Position numbers and translations under genes: made by a program. The notes below the pieces were generated by a model. The model was not told the DNA's origin and did no database searches. It was given only the letters and a program-made list of their open reading frames with translations. Below are positions 50,045 to 60,800 of a stretch of DNA of 64,000 bases, piece after piece. Each line of letters begins with the position of its first letter. Within the stretch, counting starts at the first letter, position 1. Where the stretch lies: assembly GCA_000333855.2 (NCBI GenBank), contig CM007335.1, forward strand, positions 276,191 through 340,190, given 5' to 3'. The stretch comes from Endotrypanum monterogeii (taxonomy: Eukaryota; Euglenozoa; Kinetoplastea; Trypanosomatida; Trypanosomatidae).

Positions 50045-53000
50045 TCAGTCATCCGATGCAAATCGCGTAAAAAAATCCTCTTTCGATAGAATGGCACCGT
50101 ACATGCCAGTGGAGAGGGCTCCTTCTTCTGCAGGGTCGGGGCCACCGATGGTGACACCCGCATTGACGTGGTCGTCATCTTGACTGCTAACTGCGCGCCT
50201 CGTTGTGGAGGGGGCAAATGCTGAGGGATCTGGCACACGCTGGCGATCTTCTTGCTGTTGCTTGCGTCGACGCGTGGCGGAGGGACTGATACTCTCATCT
50301 GAATCCTTGGCGTTAAGCCCGGCCCGAAACTGCTGGAGGAGGGATTGGGTGTGCAGGTCATAGCCAGCGCTGTTTGTCGAAGGTTGTGGATGCAGAGACC
50401 TTCTCTTGGCATCTCCCTCCTCTGTTGCTGCCAGGGCAGCGAAGTAGGTCTGATGAAGGGTAGCTTCTTCTTCGGCGACTGTGGTGCGGTGAGATAACTG
50501 GGGGGGCTGCTGCTCACCACGTCGCAGAAGCGACATTGGTGTCGACGGCACGGGCACCACTTCCATGACCGGCGAAGGGGCCGTGGCACTGCTGCTAGCG
50601 ACGGACTGCTCGGTCAGGAATACGGCCTTCACGCCTCCTCGCCGATTCGCGAACACACTGCCGCTCGCCGTGGCGCTAGTTGCTTTCAAACGCGTGTGTG
50701 ATGCCTGTGCGTGTTGTGGTGGTGTCACCATACGGGAGTGGTACAGCAGCTGAAGCGGTGGATTAGCTACTATGTGCTGCGGCGGTGCTGCTGCTGCTGC
50801 GGTGGACGCCTTCAAAGGCTTCACTGAGGTGCTTTTCACAACAGCGCGGAGGCAGAGGTAGGTCGGGTAGGCGAAGCTGGCATACAGGTCTCGCCACTGG
50901 GCCTCACAGAGGTGATGCCACGTATGATCGATTGGGCTGTGTTGGTCGGGGTGCACATTCTCTACCCATGGCGCCTCGCCTGATGCACCAAAACCGCCAT
51001 CCTCGGCGCCTCTGAGCGCCTTGGCGGGACGCAGTTGCAACAGCTCGCCAGGCGGTCCGTTGCCCTCAACTCGGACAGTTTTTTTGCCATTGCTGTCAGT
51101 TGCCGCCGTTGCCATTGGTGCACGCGACGCCTCTGTTGACTTGACGACGTCACTGAGCAGGACGGAGACAGTCTGGGCAGCGACCTCGAGCACTGCCACC
51201 GCAACGCTCTCCACAGCGGGGTCTGCATTGCGGACCCACTGCAAGGCGAGTTCGCGCAGTGACGTTGCCTCCGCCGCTGCGTCCCGTGACGCAATAGTGC
51301 GGAGATTCTCAAGAAGGTTGGTATAGTACACGGCGCGCATCCAGTCCCCACTGTCCATGCGGACAGCCGAGAAGAGCGAGGCGAGAGAAGAAGCGGAGTC
51401 CGCAGTCACACCGCTGTCACATACGCCGAACGTTTTGAGCGCTGTCACCACGGCAGCGCGGAGACGTCTCCCCAAGAGCTGTGACTGTTGTTGTTGATGT
51501 TGTTGCTGCGGTGGTGATGACGGTGGTGATTGCGGAGCAGTGTTGCCAGTGTTGAGCTGCAGCAGCTGCATCACGCTGTGCGGCATTAGTTGCGGTGAAC
51601 ACAATAACAGTGCACGTGCCACTGTGTTCACCGCCTCCGCTTCGATACGATCCTCCCCACACAGCACCGACCCCGGTGTGCCACTTGCAGTGGTGGGTGT
51701 ACGCTTCAAAGATGCAAAAAACACAGGAATCGCATTGTGCGCACGATTCACAGATTTCTGCACCTGGTCTGCCTGTGCACTGTTTACAGCCGACACGAGT
51801 GAGCTCGAGCGCACGAGAAGCCACCACCAACGCTGAGACACTACCGTGCGGCTCCGCTGCATTGTTTTGGAAGTGCTATCGGTTTCCGTCATGTGTAGCG
51901 GCTGCAAGGCTTCCTGGGCTAGGGCCCGCGTCACACAGGCCAGGGGCAGCTCGGCCAGCGCCTCCGCTACAGCCCAGTTACCCTGAAGGGTTCTCATCTC
52001 GGTTACACGGTCGCCCCCACTGTCGTCCTGCTCCAAAACAGCGGTGATGTGTTGCAGACTCTGCCGCACCGAGACGGTCAAGGTGCCAGTGGAGGATATG
52101 AGCTGCTGCAGACATCGACTGACCGCGAGCGCTTCCACCACGAGCGTTGCCTGGCCGAGGAAAGGAGTGATGTCGACGTATATATTGCTGCCGACATGTG
52201 TGGCGCCGGCACCCGTCAGTCGCTCCAGCGATGCGTTCATCTGTCTTGAGCTCTCAGAGGCAAATGAAGAGGAGGGCTCCTCGTAGGCAAGCTCGCAGGA
52301 GGTAGGGGCGTAGACGCGCTGCAGCCATTCCATCAGTTGTGGTCGCTCCCGCAGTCGAAGTCGTGCGGCGTTGTTGGAATGCACTTGCCGCACAAATTTG
52401 TCAAACCACTTCGCCTTGCCTGCTGTCGCCGCCTGCGGGGAGATGACCGAGGTCTTGTACTGGCCATATTGAAGCTGCAGCTGCCGAAGCAGCCGGTTGC
52501 GCGCGACGAGAGAGAGGGACGTGCCGAACTGGAGAAGTAGTTTTCCCTCGCTACCTTCCGCTGTCGCTGATGCGTGTGGTACTACCTGCAAAGGGGTGCA
52601 GTGCAGCAGAGAGGTGCACATCTGCACCGCGGCGCCACTGAGATGCAGAAGGTAGAGAGTGCACTCACGGTGAAGAAGGAGCACTGGACTCATTGCTGCG
52701 GTGCGTCTTGGGTGCTTCCCCTCGTCGTCTCCCGGCCACGCCGGCGGCCAAACCCACACGGCGAGTGACACAGATGCGTACGTCGATGTGGAGTGCGCCA
52801 ACGTGTCTGCCCAAGCTTTATATCTGCGGAGTAGAGGGGATCGGTGTACGCCCTCACAACCAAACGTAGCGGCGTCCGATGCACTGCGGGTCGTTCTCCC
52901 TTGTCCAGCCAGATAGGTTGTGGGCACAGAGGTGATCGCTCCTGCTTGAGCGGAGCTGGCGTTGCGCTGACGTACTTTGCTATCCCCGGGTTCGATGCTT

Positions 53001-56000
53001 GCTGTACCAGCCACACTCACCAGCTCCTCCCAACGGCGGTACAGGTGTACCTTCACCGACAGCAGCGAGGCGGACACACGTGCAGCGTTACGGCGTCCTG
53101 CTAGCGGAAACAATGCGACTGCCACTCCGAAACGACGCGAGACAATCGCCACCCGCAGAGCAGGCTCACCATGGTCATATACCAGCACCGCGCTCAGCTG
53201 TACGGGCGTCAGTAGAGAGCAGCTCAAAGACTCAGCGGTGTTGCTTGCCTTCCATTCATTCATTTCGGCTGCAGCATACGGCACCAGGCGGAGGTGCTGT
53301 CGGGTTCCGTTAACACAGACCTCTGACTTCCCCGTGGAGCGATTCCTGCCCATGGCGCGGCTGTTGCCAGTGCGACTAGAGAAATCAAATATGTCGTCCA
53401 TGAAGTCTCCTACTTCACTGCTGTTGCTGCTGCTGCCCGTCTCTACAGTGGCGAGAACCAGAACCTTACGGTCGGCGTAATACAAAAACAGTTGGCTCAC
53501 CACAGCAGGGTCGACATCGAGGAGGACGTCATCGAGGGGCTTGAGGGGTGGCAGCACTGCTTCGTCTGTTGCTGAGGGTGACGAGGAGCCACTCGTAGCT
53601 GTCAGGATGCCGCTGAGAGAAAACACTTGGGATGGATTTGCGGTCAGTGGGTCATCCATCTGCACCAGCTCTGCTGACCGCCATCGAAGTTCCTGTGTAT
53701 CTGCGGCGACGTAGTACCTCTGCATGACGAGCTGTAGAGGTTCTGAGTGTGGCTGTGAAGTCTTTGCTGTGGTCTCTGGGACGGAGGATGAGGCTGTCAC
53801 TGTAGAAAGCGGGGTCCATAGGGACCACACACACGGGACAACCCCGTCATTGCTTAGCTCAAAGGCGCAGCCGAGCAGCTGCTTCGAGGGCGTCGCGGTC
53901 GACGACTGGCCTACCTCGAAGTCAAACTGGGGAACGGGCAGAGGCTTTACTTGGGTGTGTTGCACTGCCTGCAGAAGGGCGCGCTTCAGCTCGCTGCTCG
54001 GCGCAACAGCGACCTCGGCTCCGCTGCCCTGCAGGTCGTTTGTCTGGTTTCGATGACCTACCCTGTATAGATGACGCATTGCCTGCCTGTCTGCGGGTAA
54101 ACACAGCATGGCTACACGCAGTTGGGCCGTACGACCAGGGCTGTCACCATCCACCTCGTCCTCTACAACGCTGTCAAGGTAGACAAGAGCGGCGACGAGG
54201 AAGGGGTGATCCGCGTAGGCGCTCTCGGCCCGACTGCCAAGAAAGTAGAAGCCGTGCTCTAGGCGACACAGCGCAGGCGCGGCGGAGTCACACAGCAATC
54301 GCGCAATGCTCACGTTGACACTATCCTGCACTGGTTGAGGAGGCAAACCCAGTGCTGCAGCGCCGTATGTTGGGGTGAATGACGATTGTGGGGTCAGACA
54401 CAGGCGCACACAGATGCAGCCGCTGCTAATTGAATCTGTATCGGCTACTAGTGATACATGCAAGCATTCGCTATCTGCAGTGGTGTCTTCCTCGGTATTT
54501 GTCTCCTCTCGGCTCGAAGTGGATTGACCTCGAATGGGCAGGGGTCGTGCGAGTCCTGTAAGCCGGGAAAATAGAAGCGTGTGGGGGTCCCCGCTGTGGG
54601 TGGCGGGTAGACGAGGGGCAAAGATGCCACTCAACACAGAGCCACGTCCCCAGAGCGGCAGCATATCTGGCCACTGCACACAGGACACTCCCGCGACACT
54701 GCTACTGGCTGCTGTGTTAGAGCTCTCTGAGCAGTACACATCCGGCGGGGATGGGATGAGCCACCAATTGTCTACGCCTGTTGTTCCCCTCGCATCCCCT
54801 GCAGGATTTCCTCTGGTGACAGAAGCGACAGTGCGTGGCGGCTGCAGACGACGACTGCGCACTGACGGCACATCCATACTGGCCGAGATGAGATCGTTGC
54901 ACGACAACTCCACGATCACCCGGTCGCTCTGGAGGGCGAAGAAGCTATCGGGTGAGCCGAGCCATGTCCACGCACGCACGAAGGTGACGTTCGGCACGGT
55001 TGGGATGGAGGAGGATGGTGCTTCGTGCGTCCGGGGTGCTGTGTAGAAGACACGATCTGAGAGAATGATATCGCTGGATTCTGCGTTGCTTATGCCCGCC
55101 GCTGCCGCTGCGGCCCGCGTACATACGAGACGCAGTTGTGTTGGTGTGACAAGAAGTACTTGGGCATTACAGCAGATCCAATTCCCCTCCGATAATGAGA
55201 ACCACGAGGGTGCATGACCTGAGTTGTGGCACGGCACCAAGACAGTGGCAGAGGGCACAAATTGGGCCTCGATCACTGGCTGGGCGTGCAATGGACACCT
55301 TGATGCCGACGTCACGGAGTCGCTGCTGCCGCCAGATGACCCCGTCGCAGAGAAAGAAAACATCATTTCAGCTTTCAGGTGCTTTTTTTTTCCGCCATCG
55401 CTGGTCATGAGAAAGATTTGCACTATTGACTGGTCCAGGAGAATGAGCAGGAGTGGCGCCAAAGGATGAACGCAAATGCTCAGCGCATCAGTCGCTCCTG
55501 CCTGACCACCGCCGCCGCCGCTGCTGCTGCTCGGTTGACGCGACCGGTGCTTCGACGTTGCCTTGATCATATATGCGCCATCCCCTGCCGCAAGCCCCTT
55601 CGTAGTGGGCGCTGCCAGAAGGTTGGTGTACCCTAGATGAATTATATAAACAACTGGTTCATTGCATCTCTGGTACATGTTCCGCTCCGGCCCACTGCCA
55701 GCACCACCACCTAGGTGGTGGTGACCACGTGGACTTGCCGTTTGCACGGTAGCGGCTTGGACGGCGTTTCGACGCGCCACAGTCAGGTACATTAATGCCC
55801 CATATGTCTCCACCTGTGTCACCACGAAGTGCGAACTTAGAGGTGAGGGAGAAGACAAGCTGCTGCTGCCGCTGGTGGAGTCGCCACCGACCCAGTGGAG
55901 GAGGGCCACATCCGTCTTGATGTCGACGACGTACAAGTCGTTGGTGCTCGTAATGACATACAGAAGGTGCTGAGCTGTCAACGACGACGATGGCTTGAGC

Positions 56001-56431
56001 CGCTGCACCACCTCGCGCTGGAGGTCCTCATTTCTTCCGCGCAGGAAGCCGCAGTGCGCGATCGAGCACTCCGCCTTCTCGGTGCTGAACGAGAGCACTT
56101 TGAGGGGGTTCTCGGGTGGTGCGAGTGTTGCAAGCGGCATTGCCCCACCGTCAGCGTATGCCGCACTGCTGGTGCTGCCACTGGGCACTGCGGTGTTACC
56201 CAAACGGAGCTGAGCCGTTCTCGCCGCATTCATTTCTAGGAGCCATGAGAGGGCGTCTGTTTTCGCTGCGTAGAGACAAATCTCACCAGAGCTGAGGCCC
56301 AACACCTGAGTTGGTTCAATCGGGTGGAGGCCGACACTGGTAATGAAGGCGCCACCGGCGGCGGTATCGCGGGTGGGGATTCGCGCTAGGCGCGTCGGGG
56401 CTGGCCGCGAGGGAGATAGTGAGGAAACCAT
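50045..56431 (-). CDS. Large hypothetical protein (2128 residues), propeller-like N-terminus
   Basis: I start at the ATG at 56431 (MVSSLSPSRPAPTR); the frame also opens with a GTG 12 bases upstream, which I reject. The first 800 or so residues contain strand-rich segments of the kind seen in beta-propellers (ITSVGLHPIEPTQVLGLSSG then EICLYAA; LLYVITSTNDLYVVDIKTD), but no classical WD pairs. The middle and C-terminal parts have helical stretches (RNRLLRQLQLQYGQYK; RPQLMEWLQRVY) and many S, T and A-rich loops. The C-terminus ends in KEDFFTRFASDD, an acidic, aromatic tail. No catalytic motif or membrane segment is visible. A propeller plus helical-solenoid architecture is common in coat, nucleoporin and trafficking scaffolds, but I cannot choose among them. 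The long unbroken frame shows that it is a real gene. Confidence 0.6.
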   Translation of the reverse strand: MVSSLSPSRPAPTRLARIPTRDTAAGGAFITSVGLHPIEPTQVLGLSSGEICLYAAKTDALSWLLEMNAARTAQLRLGNTAVPSGSTSSAAYADGGAMPLATLAPPENPLKVLSFSTEKAECSIAHCGFLRGRNEDLQREVVQRLKPSSSLTAQHLLYVITSTNDLYVVDIKTDVALLHWVGGDSTSGSSSLSSPSPLSSHFVVTQVETYGALMYLTVARRNAVQAATVQTASPRGHHHLGGGAGSGPERNMYQRCNEPVVYIIHLGYTNLLAAPTTKGLAAGDGAYMIKATSKHRSRQPSSSSGGGGGQAGATDALSICVHPLAPLLLILLDQSIVQIFLMTSDGGKKKHLKAEMMFSFSATGSSGGSSDSVTSASRCPLHAQPVIEAQFVPSATVLVPCHNSGHAPSWFSLSEGNWICCNAQVLLVTPTQLRLVCTRAAAAAAGISNAESSDIILSDRVFYTAPRTHEAPSSSIPTVPNVTFVRAWTWLGSPDSFFALQSDRVIVELSCNDLISASMDVPSVRSRRLQPPRTVASVTRGNPAGDARGTTGVDNWWLIPSPPDVYCSESSNTAASSSVAGVSCVQWPDMLPLWGRGSVLSGIFAPRLPATHSGDPHTLLFSRLTGLARPLPIRGQSTSSREETNTEEDTTADSECLHVSLVADTDSISSGCICVRLCLTPQSSFTPTYGAAALGLPPQPVQDSVNVSIARLLCDSAAPALCRLEHGFYFLGSRAESAYADHPFLVAALVYLDSVVEDEVDGDSPGRTAQLRVAMLCLPADRQAMRHLYRVGHRNQTNDLQGSGAEVAVAPSSELKRALLQAVQHTQVKPLPVPQFDFEVGQSSTATPSKQLLGCAFELSNDGVVPCVWSLWTPLSTVTASSSVPETTAKTSQPHSEPLQLVMQRYYVAADTQELRWRSAELVQMDDPLTANPSQVFSLSGILTATSGSSSPSATDEAVLPPLKPLDDVLLDVDPAVVSQLFLYYADRKVLVLATVETGSSSNSSEVGDFMDDIFDFSSRTGNSRAMGRNRSTGKSEVCVNGTRQHLRLVPYAAAEMNEWKASNTAESLSCSLLTPVQLSAVLVYDHGEPALRVAIVSRRFGVAVALFPLAGRRNAARVSASLLSVKVHLYRRWEELVSVAGTASIEPGDSKVRQRNASSAQAGAITSVPTTYLAGQGRTTRSASDAATFGCEGVHRSPLLRRYKAWADTLAHSTSTYASVSLAVWVWPPAWPGDDEGKHPRRTAAMSPVLLLHRECTLYLLHLSGAAVQMCTSLLHCTPLQVVPHASATAEGSEGKLLLQFGTSLSLVARNRLLRQLQLQYGQYKTSVISPQAATAGKAKWFDKFVRQVHSNNAARLRLRERPQLMEWLQRVYAPTSCELAYEEPSSSFASESSRQMNASLERLTGAGATHVGSNIYVDITPFLGQATLVVEALAVSRCLQQLISSTGTLTVSVRQSLQHITAVLEQDDSGGDRVTEMRTLQGNWAVAEALAELPLACVTRALAQEALQPLHMTETDSTSKTMQRSRTVVSQRWWWLLVRSSSLVSAVNSAQADQVQKSVNRAHNAIPVFFASLKRTPTTASGTPGSVLCGEDRIEAEAVNTVARALLLCSPQLMPHSVMQLLQLNTGNTAPQSPPSSPPQQQHQQQQSQLLGRRLRAAVVTALKTFGVCDSGVTADSASSLASLFSAVRMDSGDWMRAVYYTNLLENLRTIASRDAAAEATSLRELALQWVRNADPAVESVAVAVLEVAAQTVSVLLSDVVKSTEASRAPMATAATDSNGKKTVRVEGNGPPGELLQLRPAKALRGAEDGGFGASGEAPWVENVHPDQHSPIDHTWHHLCEAQWRDLYASFAYPTYLCLRAVVKSTSVKPLKASTAAAAAPPQHIVANPPLQLLYHSRMVTPPQHAQASHTRLKATSATASGSVFANRRGGVKAVFLTEQSVASSSATAPSPVMEVVPVPSTPMSLLRRGEQQPPQLSHRTTVAEEEATLHQTYFAALAATEEGDAKRRSLHPQPSTNSAGYDLHTQSLLQQFRAGLNAKDSDESISPSATRRRKQQQEDRQRVPDPSAFAPSTTRRAVSSQDDDHVNAGVTIGGPDPAEEGALSTGMYGAILSKEDFFTRFASDD

Positions 56432-57494
56432 GATTGCACTCACAGGTTCACATTCGAGTATGAGGTGGGGGGTGAGGGGTGGGGGGTGGGGGGGGGGTTC
56501 TGGTGGGCGATACGTTAAGTGGGGCCGGGGCTAAGAGTCGCCTCTTTGTGGAGAAAAAAAAAACCGTCACCAGACACACACACACACACAAATCCTTGGG
56601 AGTGCGCAGACCGAAAGGGCAAAGCAAAAGTAGCGGGGTTGGTGGTGGTGGTGGGGCAGTGAAGCACAGGTACGTTGGATAAAGAAGACGGAAGGGTTAC
56701 AAGATCAGCGGTGACGACGGAAAGACAGTGAGGCGTGATGCTAGAACACGCATTGATTGCATTCCTGAGAATTCAAAGCCAAGAGGGCAGGAGGACAGAG
56801 TCAGCGAGGGTTGCACAGGTAGCGCGAGTTCGCAACATCAGTAAAAAAAAAAAACGAGAGACCAGCGAGGCGGATACGATGCCCCTGAACTGTCAACTCT
56901 CCAACGGCGCGTGTGTGTGTGGGGTGGGGGGGGGCCGAAGAGGCACAGGGTTGTATGTGAAGGTGAGGTGGGGGTAAGACAGGGCGGCGGTTGCACACTC
57001 CGCGAGGGGCAAGAGGCGAGAAATGGAGAGAGCGAGGAGTGACGAAGAGGTGGGTGGGTGGGTGCGTGTCTTGGGGCGTCTGGTTCCCTCGATCTTACGC
57101 CTTTTCACTGTCTCTACCCGGCCCGGCTCGTCTGCCTCCCCTTCACTTTTTATTTTTGAGAGGTGGTGATGGGGTTACGCAGCAGTACGCTGCGCCAAGC
57201 AGCACATCAGCGATCACGAAGCCAAACGCGCGGGGGAAAAGGAGAGAGGAGGATTGGCGACATAATGTAGTGGGGCTGCGACTCTCAAACAATTTCATAC
57301 AGTGGCAGTTCAGCGACGTTCGGCCCCTATGTGCGAGTTGACATTGGTGCCGTGGGGTAGCCCTCCCGCGGGTATGATAGAAAAAGCGGGGTAATATATA
57401 TTTGTTCGTCATCTCCCCCGGCGCCTGTTTTTTTTTTTCTGCAAGAATCAAGATGCATCCATTTGTACCCACACAGACGTGGTGGTGTATGTGC

Positions 57495-57515
57495 ATATAT
57501 ATATATATATATATA
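57495..57515. repeat. (TA)n microsatellite
   Basis: An alternating A/T tract of about 21 bases. Confidence 0.9.
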
Positions 57516-57656
57516 GTCACGAATAAACGTTTATACGGTCAATCATCGTTACCAGGAAACATACAAGCTTGAGGATTTGTGTCTGTAATCAATAGCAATA
57601 ACAAACGAACAAAAACATCGTCTGACTATCCATCGTCAACATGAGTGTAAACACAA

Positions 57657-57680
57657 ACACACACACACACACACACACAC
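57657..57680. repeat. (CA)n microsatellite
   Basis: An uninterrupted tract of about 24 bases, followed 55 bases later by an oppositely phased (GT)n tract at 57735-57758. The two could pair as a hairpin. Confidence 0.9.
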
Positions 57681-57734
57681 GCAGCCACGGGCATATACAT
57701 GCATAGAGAAAAAGAGTGTTGCGTGCGTGCGTGC

Positions 57735-57758
57735 GTGTGTGTGTGTGTGTGTGTGTGT
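57735..57758. repeat. (GT)n microsatellite
   Basis: An uninterrupted tract of about 24 bases preceded by GCGT units, 53 bases past the stop codon side of the coiled-coil gene gap. Confidence 0.9.
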
Positions 57759-57810
57759 CCTTTTTATATTTGTAATGTATATCATGAAAGCGTCACGATT
57801 GCATTTGCCT

Positions 57811-60800
57811 TCACAACGGGTTAGATGAGGGGGAAAAGATGCTTAGGTCTTGGGTCAGAGATGCTTGCCCGCGATAGCGATCAGCGGCACTGCTGTCGCC
57901 ACCGCCGCGTCGCCGACGAGATACAGACAGCCCTTGCGCCAGGGCCTCTTGGGCTGATCGCTTCTCGGCGTCCGCCTGCAAGAGCGCCTTCTCCAGTTCC
58001 TCGACTTTGCTTATCAGGAGATTGTTGTCTTTCCAGAAGTGATCACGCTGCCCCACGGCTGTCTTCAAGGATTCTTGCGCAGCGCTGAGACTCTCCTTCG
58101 TGTCAGCCAGATCCGACAGCATCTGTGCGCACCTCCGTTCGACCTCCACGCGCTTTGACTCGTCCTCCTCCCGCGCTTTTTCCATTTGTTTGGCAGCTAG
58201 ACTCTGTGTCGCACACTTCTCCTTGATAGATGCCAGTTGCGCCGTGATACGCTCCACCGTCGCTTGAGCTGCATCCGCCGTAGCGTGCGCTACGGCGGCG
58301 GCTTTCGCGTGCTCCTCGATGGTGGCAGCGACAGCGTCTTTCTCTTTTTGGAGCTGCGCCACTGTTTTCTCGAGGGCGCTCTGTCGATCCTGCATTTCGC
58401 CTATTTGCTCCTCGAAGCTCACGCAGTTGGAGAGGCCGTACCGACGCGCTGTCAAGCTCACAGGGTCTGCACTCATCACTTCCAGTTGTTTGCGCAGATC
58501 CACCTCGCGTCGCTTCCACGAAGATTCGGCGGCGCGCAAGATGGCGATGTCCTCCGCCTGTGCGTCGACGCACGCGTTGAGGTAGCGCACGCGTTGGCGC
58601 AGGGCAGCGAGAGCGGCTTCGTCGACGTTGAAGAGGGTGGCCATGCGAGACGCAGGATCTGCCGTCTGTGGAGTGGTCGTGCCACGCAAGGCCGATGACT
58701 CATTTGTGTCGAGCTGTTCAGCATCGATGCTGCCGCCGTCGATATCTCGCAGCGCTTCGAGTCGCGTGAGTGCGTCCTGTAGACGCACTTCTGCTGCTTG
58801 CCGCTCTTGCCTTGCTTCCCGCACGTCAAGGTCGCGGCGCTGCAGCTCTCCTCGCACGTGGGCAAGGTCCTGCTGCGTTTCGTCCAACTCCAATTGCAAG
58901 CGCGTCGATGTATCAGACAACCGCCGTATTAGTTGGGCATTCGCATTCAGTACGCTGTTGTCGGGGTAGAGGCGGCAGAGAAGTTCTTGAACGTCGTTGC
59001 GCATCAGTATTTGGGCCTTGAGTTCCTCGATCGTGGCGTCTTGATGCCGAATCACATCTTCATGATCTCGCGCCTCGCTCCGCGCGCGCGCGATCGATTT
59101 CTCCAAACTCTCCGCATACTCTTTCACATAGGTCAGCTGCTCATGCAGCTTCCGCGATCGGGTTTCCTCGCTAAGCAGGCGCTGCTCTCGCATACGCAGT
59201 ACGTTCTCCAACTCCCCGTACTGCTGCTTAGTGTCTTGCCGTTGCATCTCCAGCTGCTGCTTAAGCTCCTCCACCTGCTCCTGCGATTCGCGATGCGCCG
59301 TCTTTGCCTCACGCAGCTCCGCATCCCGCTCCATGAGCGAGGCAGCAGCCCCCTCGAGCTCAGCCACCGCTGCCTGGTACTGCTCTCGAGTGAGCATCTC
59401 GTTCATGCGCATCTCGACACGCTTGGCAGCAGCAGCGCTGTCGTCGCGGGCCGCCTCCAACACCCACATGCGCTCTAGCAGCGAGGCGTGCTTCGCTTTT
59501 TCTGCGTCGAGCTCCTCCTGCGCGGCTCGATAGCTCGCTTGGCTTAGTGCGAGTTGTTGCTGAAGATCGCGGAAGATGTCGAGTGTCAGCGTTTCGTCAT
59601 CCAACTCTTCCTCACTGTCAGCGTCGACAACGTCGACATCCTCGTCATCGCGGTGGTGGTGTTGCTGATTGCGGTGGGGGCGGTTGCTACCACTGTCTAT
59701 GCTACTAGCTCGGCCAGCGGCACCGTCGCCGCGGTGTTCCTTGTCAGCGGCTGCAGAGCTAGACGCAGGCAACACCATCGGTGGAATTGGCGGCGTACGT
59801 CGCAGGGGTGAAATAGAATGCGGGGAGGCGTAGAGGCCGGCCGCAACGGAGCTCTGCTTATCTTCGCCATCAAGGGGGGAGGCGTGACTGGGCCCACAGG
59901 CGACGGAGTCGGTACCCACAGCGGCAACCATGCTCATCGTTGAGTTTCGCAGCTGCAGGGCCTTGATGATGCGCCGCTTACGCTCTAGCTTCAGTAGCAG
60001 GCGGGTGACACGTTCTTTTTCCTGGCGATGACGCGCGTCTTTGCGTGCCTGCGCGGCCTGGTAGACATGCAGAAGGGTCTCATCCTTCTTGGCGGCGGTG
60101 TGCAGCAGTGTGCGAAGCTGATGAAGTATTGCCACTTGCTCCTCCGGGCGAAACTGGTGACTGTCGTCTGTTCGTGGGCAATCGTCATCGCTCTCTACGG
60201 CGCCTCCCTCTCGCCGCACTCGCTGATATGGGGGCCAGTCTGTGCGAGTGGCTCTGTCGTTTGGCGACGCAGATGTGCAGGGGAGAAGCCCAACGTTTGA
60301 TGTGTTCAACGCCGCAAGAAGCGTCTGTTGTACCTCAGTCCACGTGTTTTTCACTGCTGTCTGGATCTCTTCATGATGATCGGCGGCCGTGAGCGCAACA
60401 TCAGCCAGTGCTGCGGATTGCCGTACACATAGCTGTAAGAGACTGCGCAGACATGCCGACATTGCGCGAAGGGAAACGTTGGAGGCAGAGCGCTCTGTTT
60501 CGGACACCGAATCAATCATTGGGTCGACACCTGCGACCTCACTGTCATCTGTACGTATCTGCTGTACGGCATTGTCTGTGGCTCGCTGCGCCTCCAACGC
60601 CTTGAGCAGCGCTCGCGAGACCTCCGTATCTGCAGAGGTGAGCTGCACATCACGTCGGCATACTATTGCATCAACCATGCTGGCAACTGCGTCGCTAGCA
60701 TCCTTTGTCACCCACGACTCCACCCCTGGAGTCGGAGTGGAGTACATTCCCGAGTTGCCCCTAGTGCCGGGCTGTGACGCTGTTCTGTTGTCTGTATCAT

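Larger units (their letters stand above)
56432..57810. other. Intergenic region (1.4 kb) with microsatellites
   Basis: No gene is supported. It contains G-rich runs at about 56466-56500, (GGT)n near 56640-56656, (TA)n at 57495-57515, (CA)n at 57657-57680 and (GT)n at 57735-57758. It should carry the 3' UTR of the coiled-coil gene and the 5' region of the large hypothetical gene. On the minus strand the G-runs next to the ATG form a C-rich pyrimidine tract. Confidence 0.5.
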
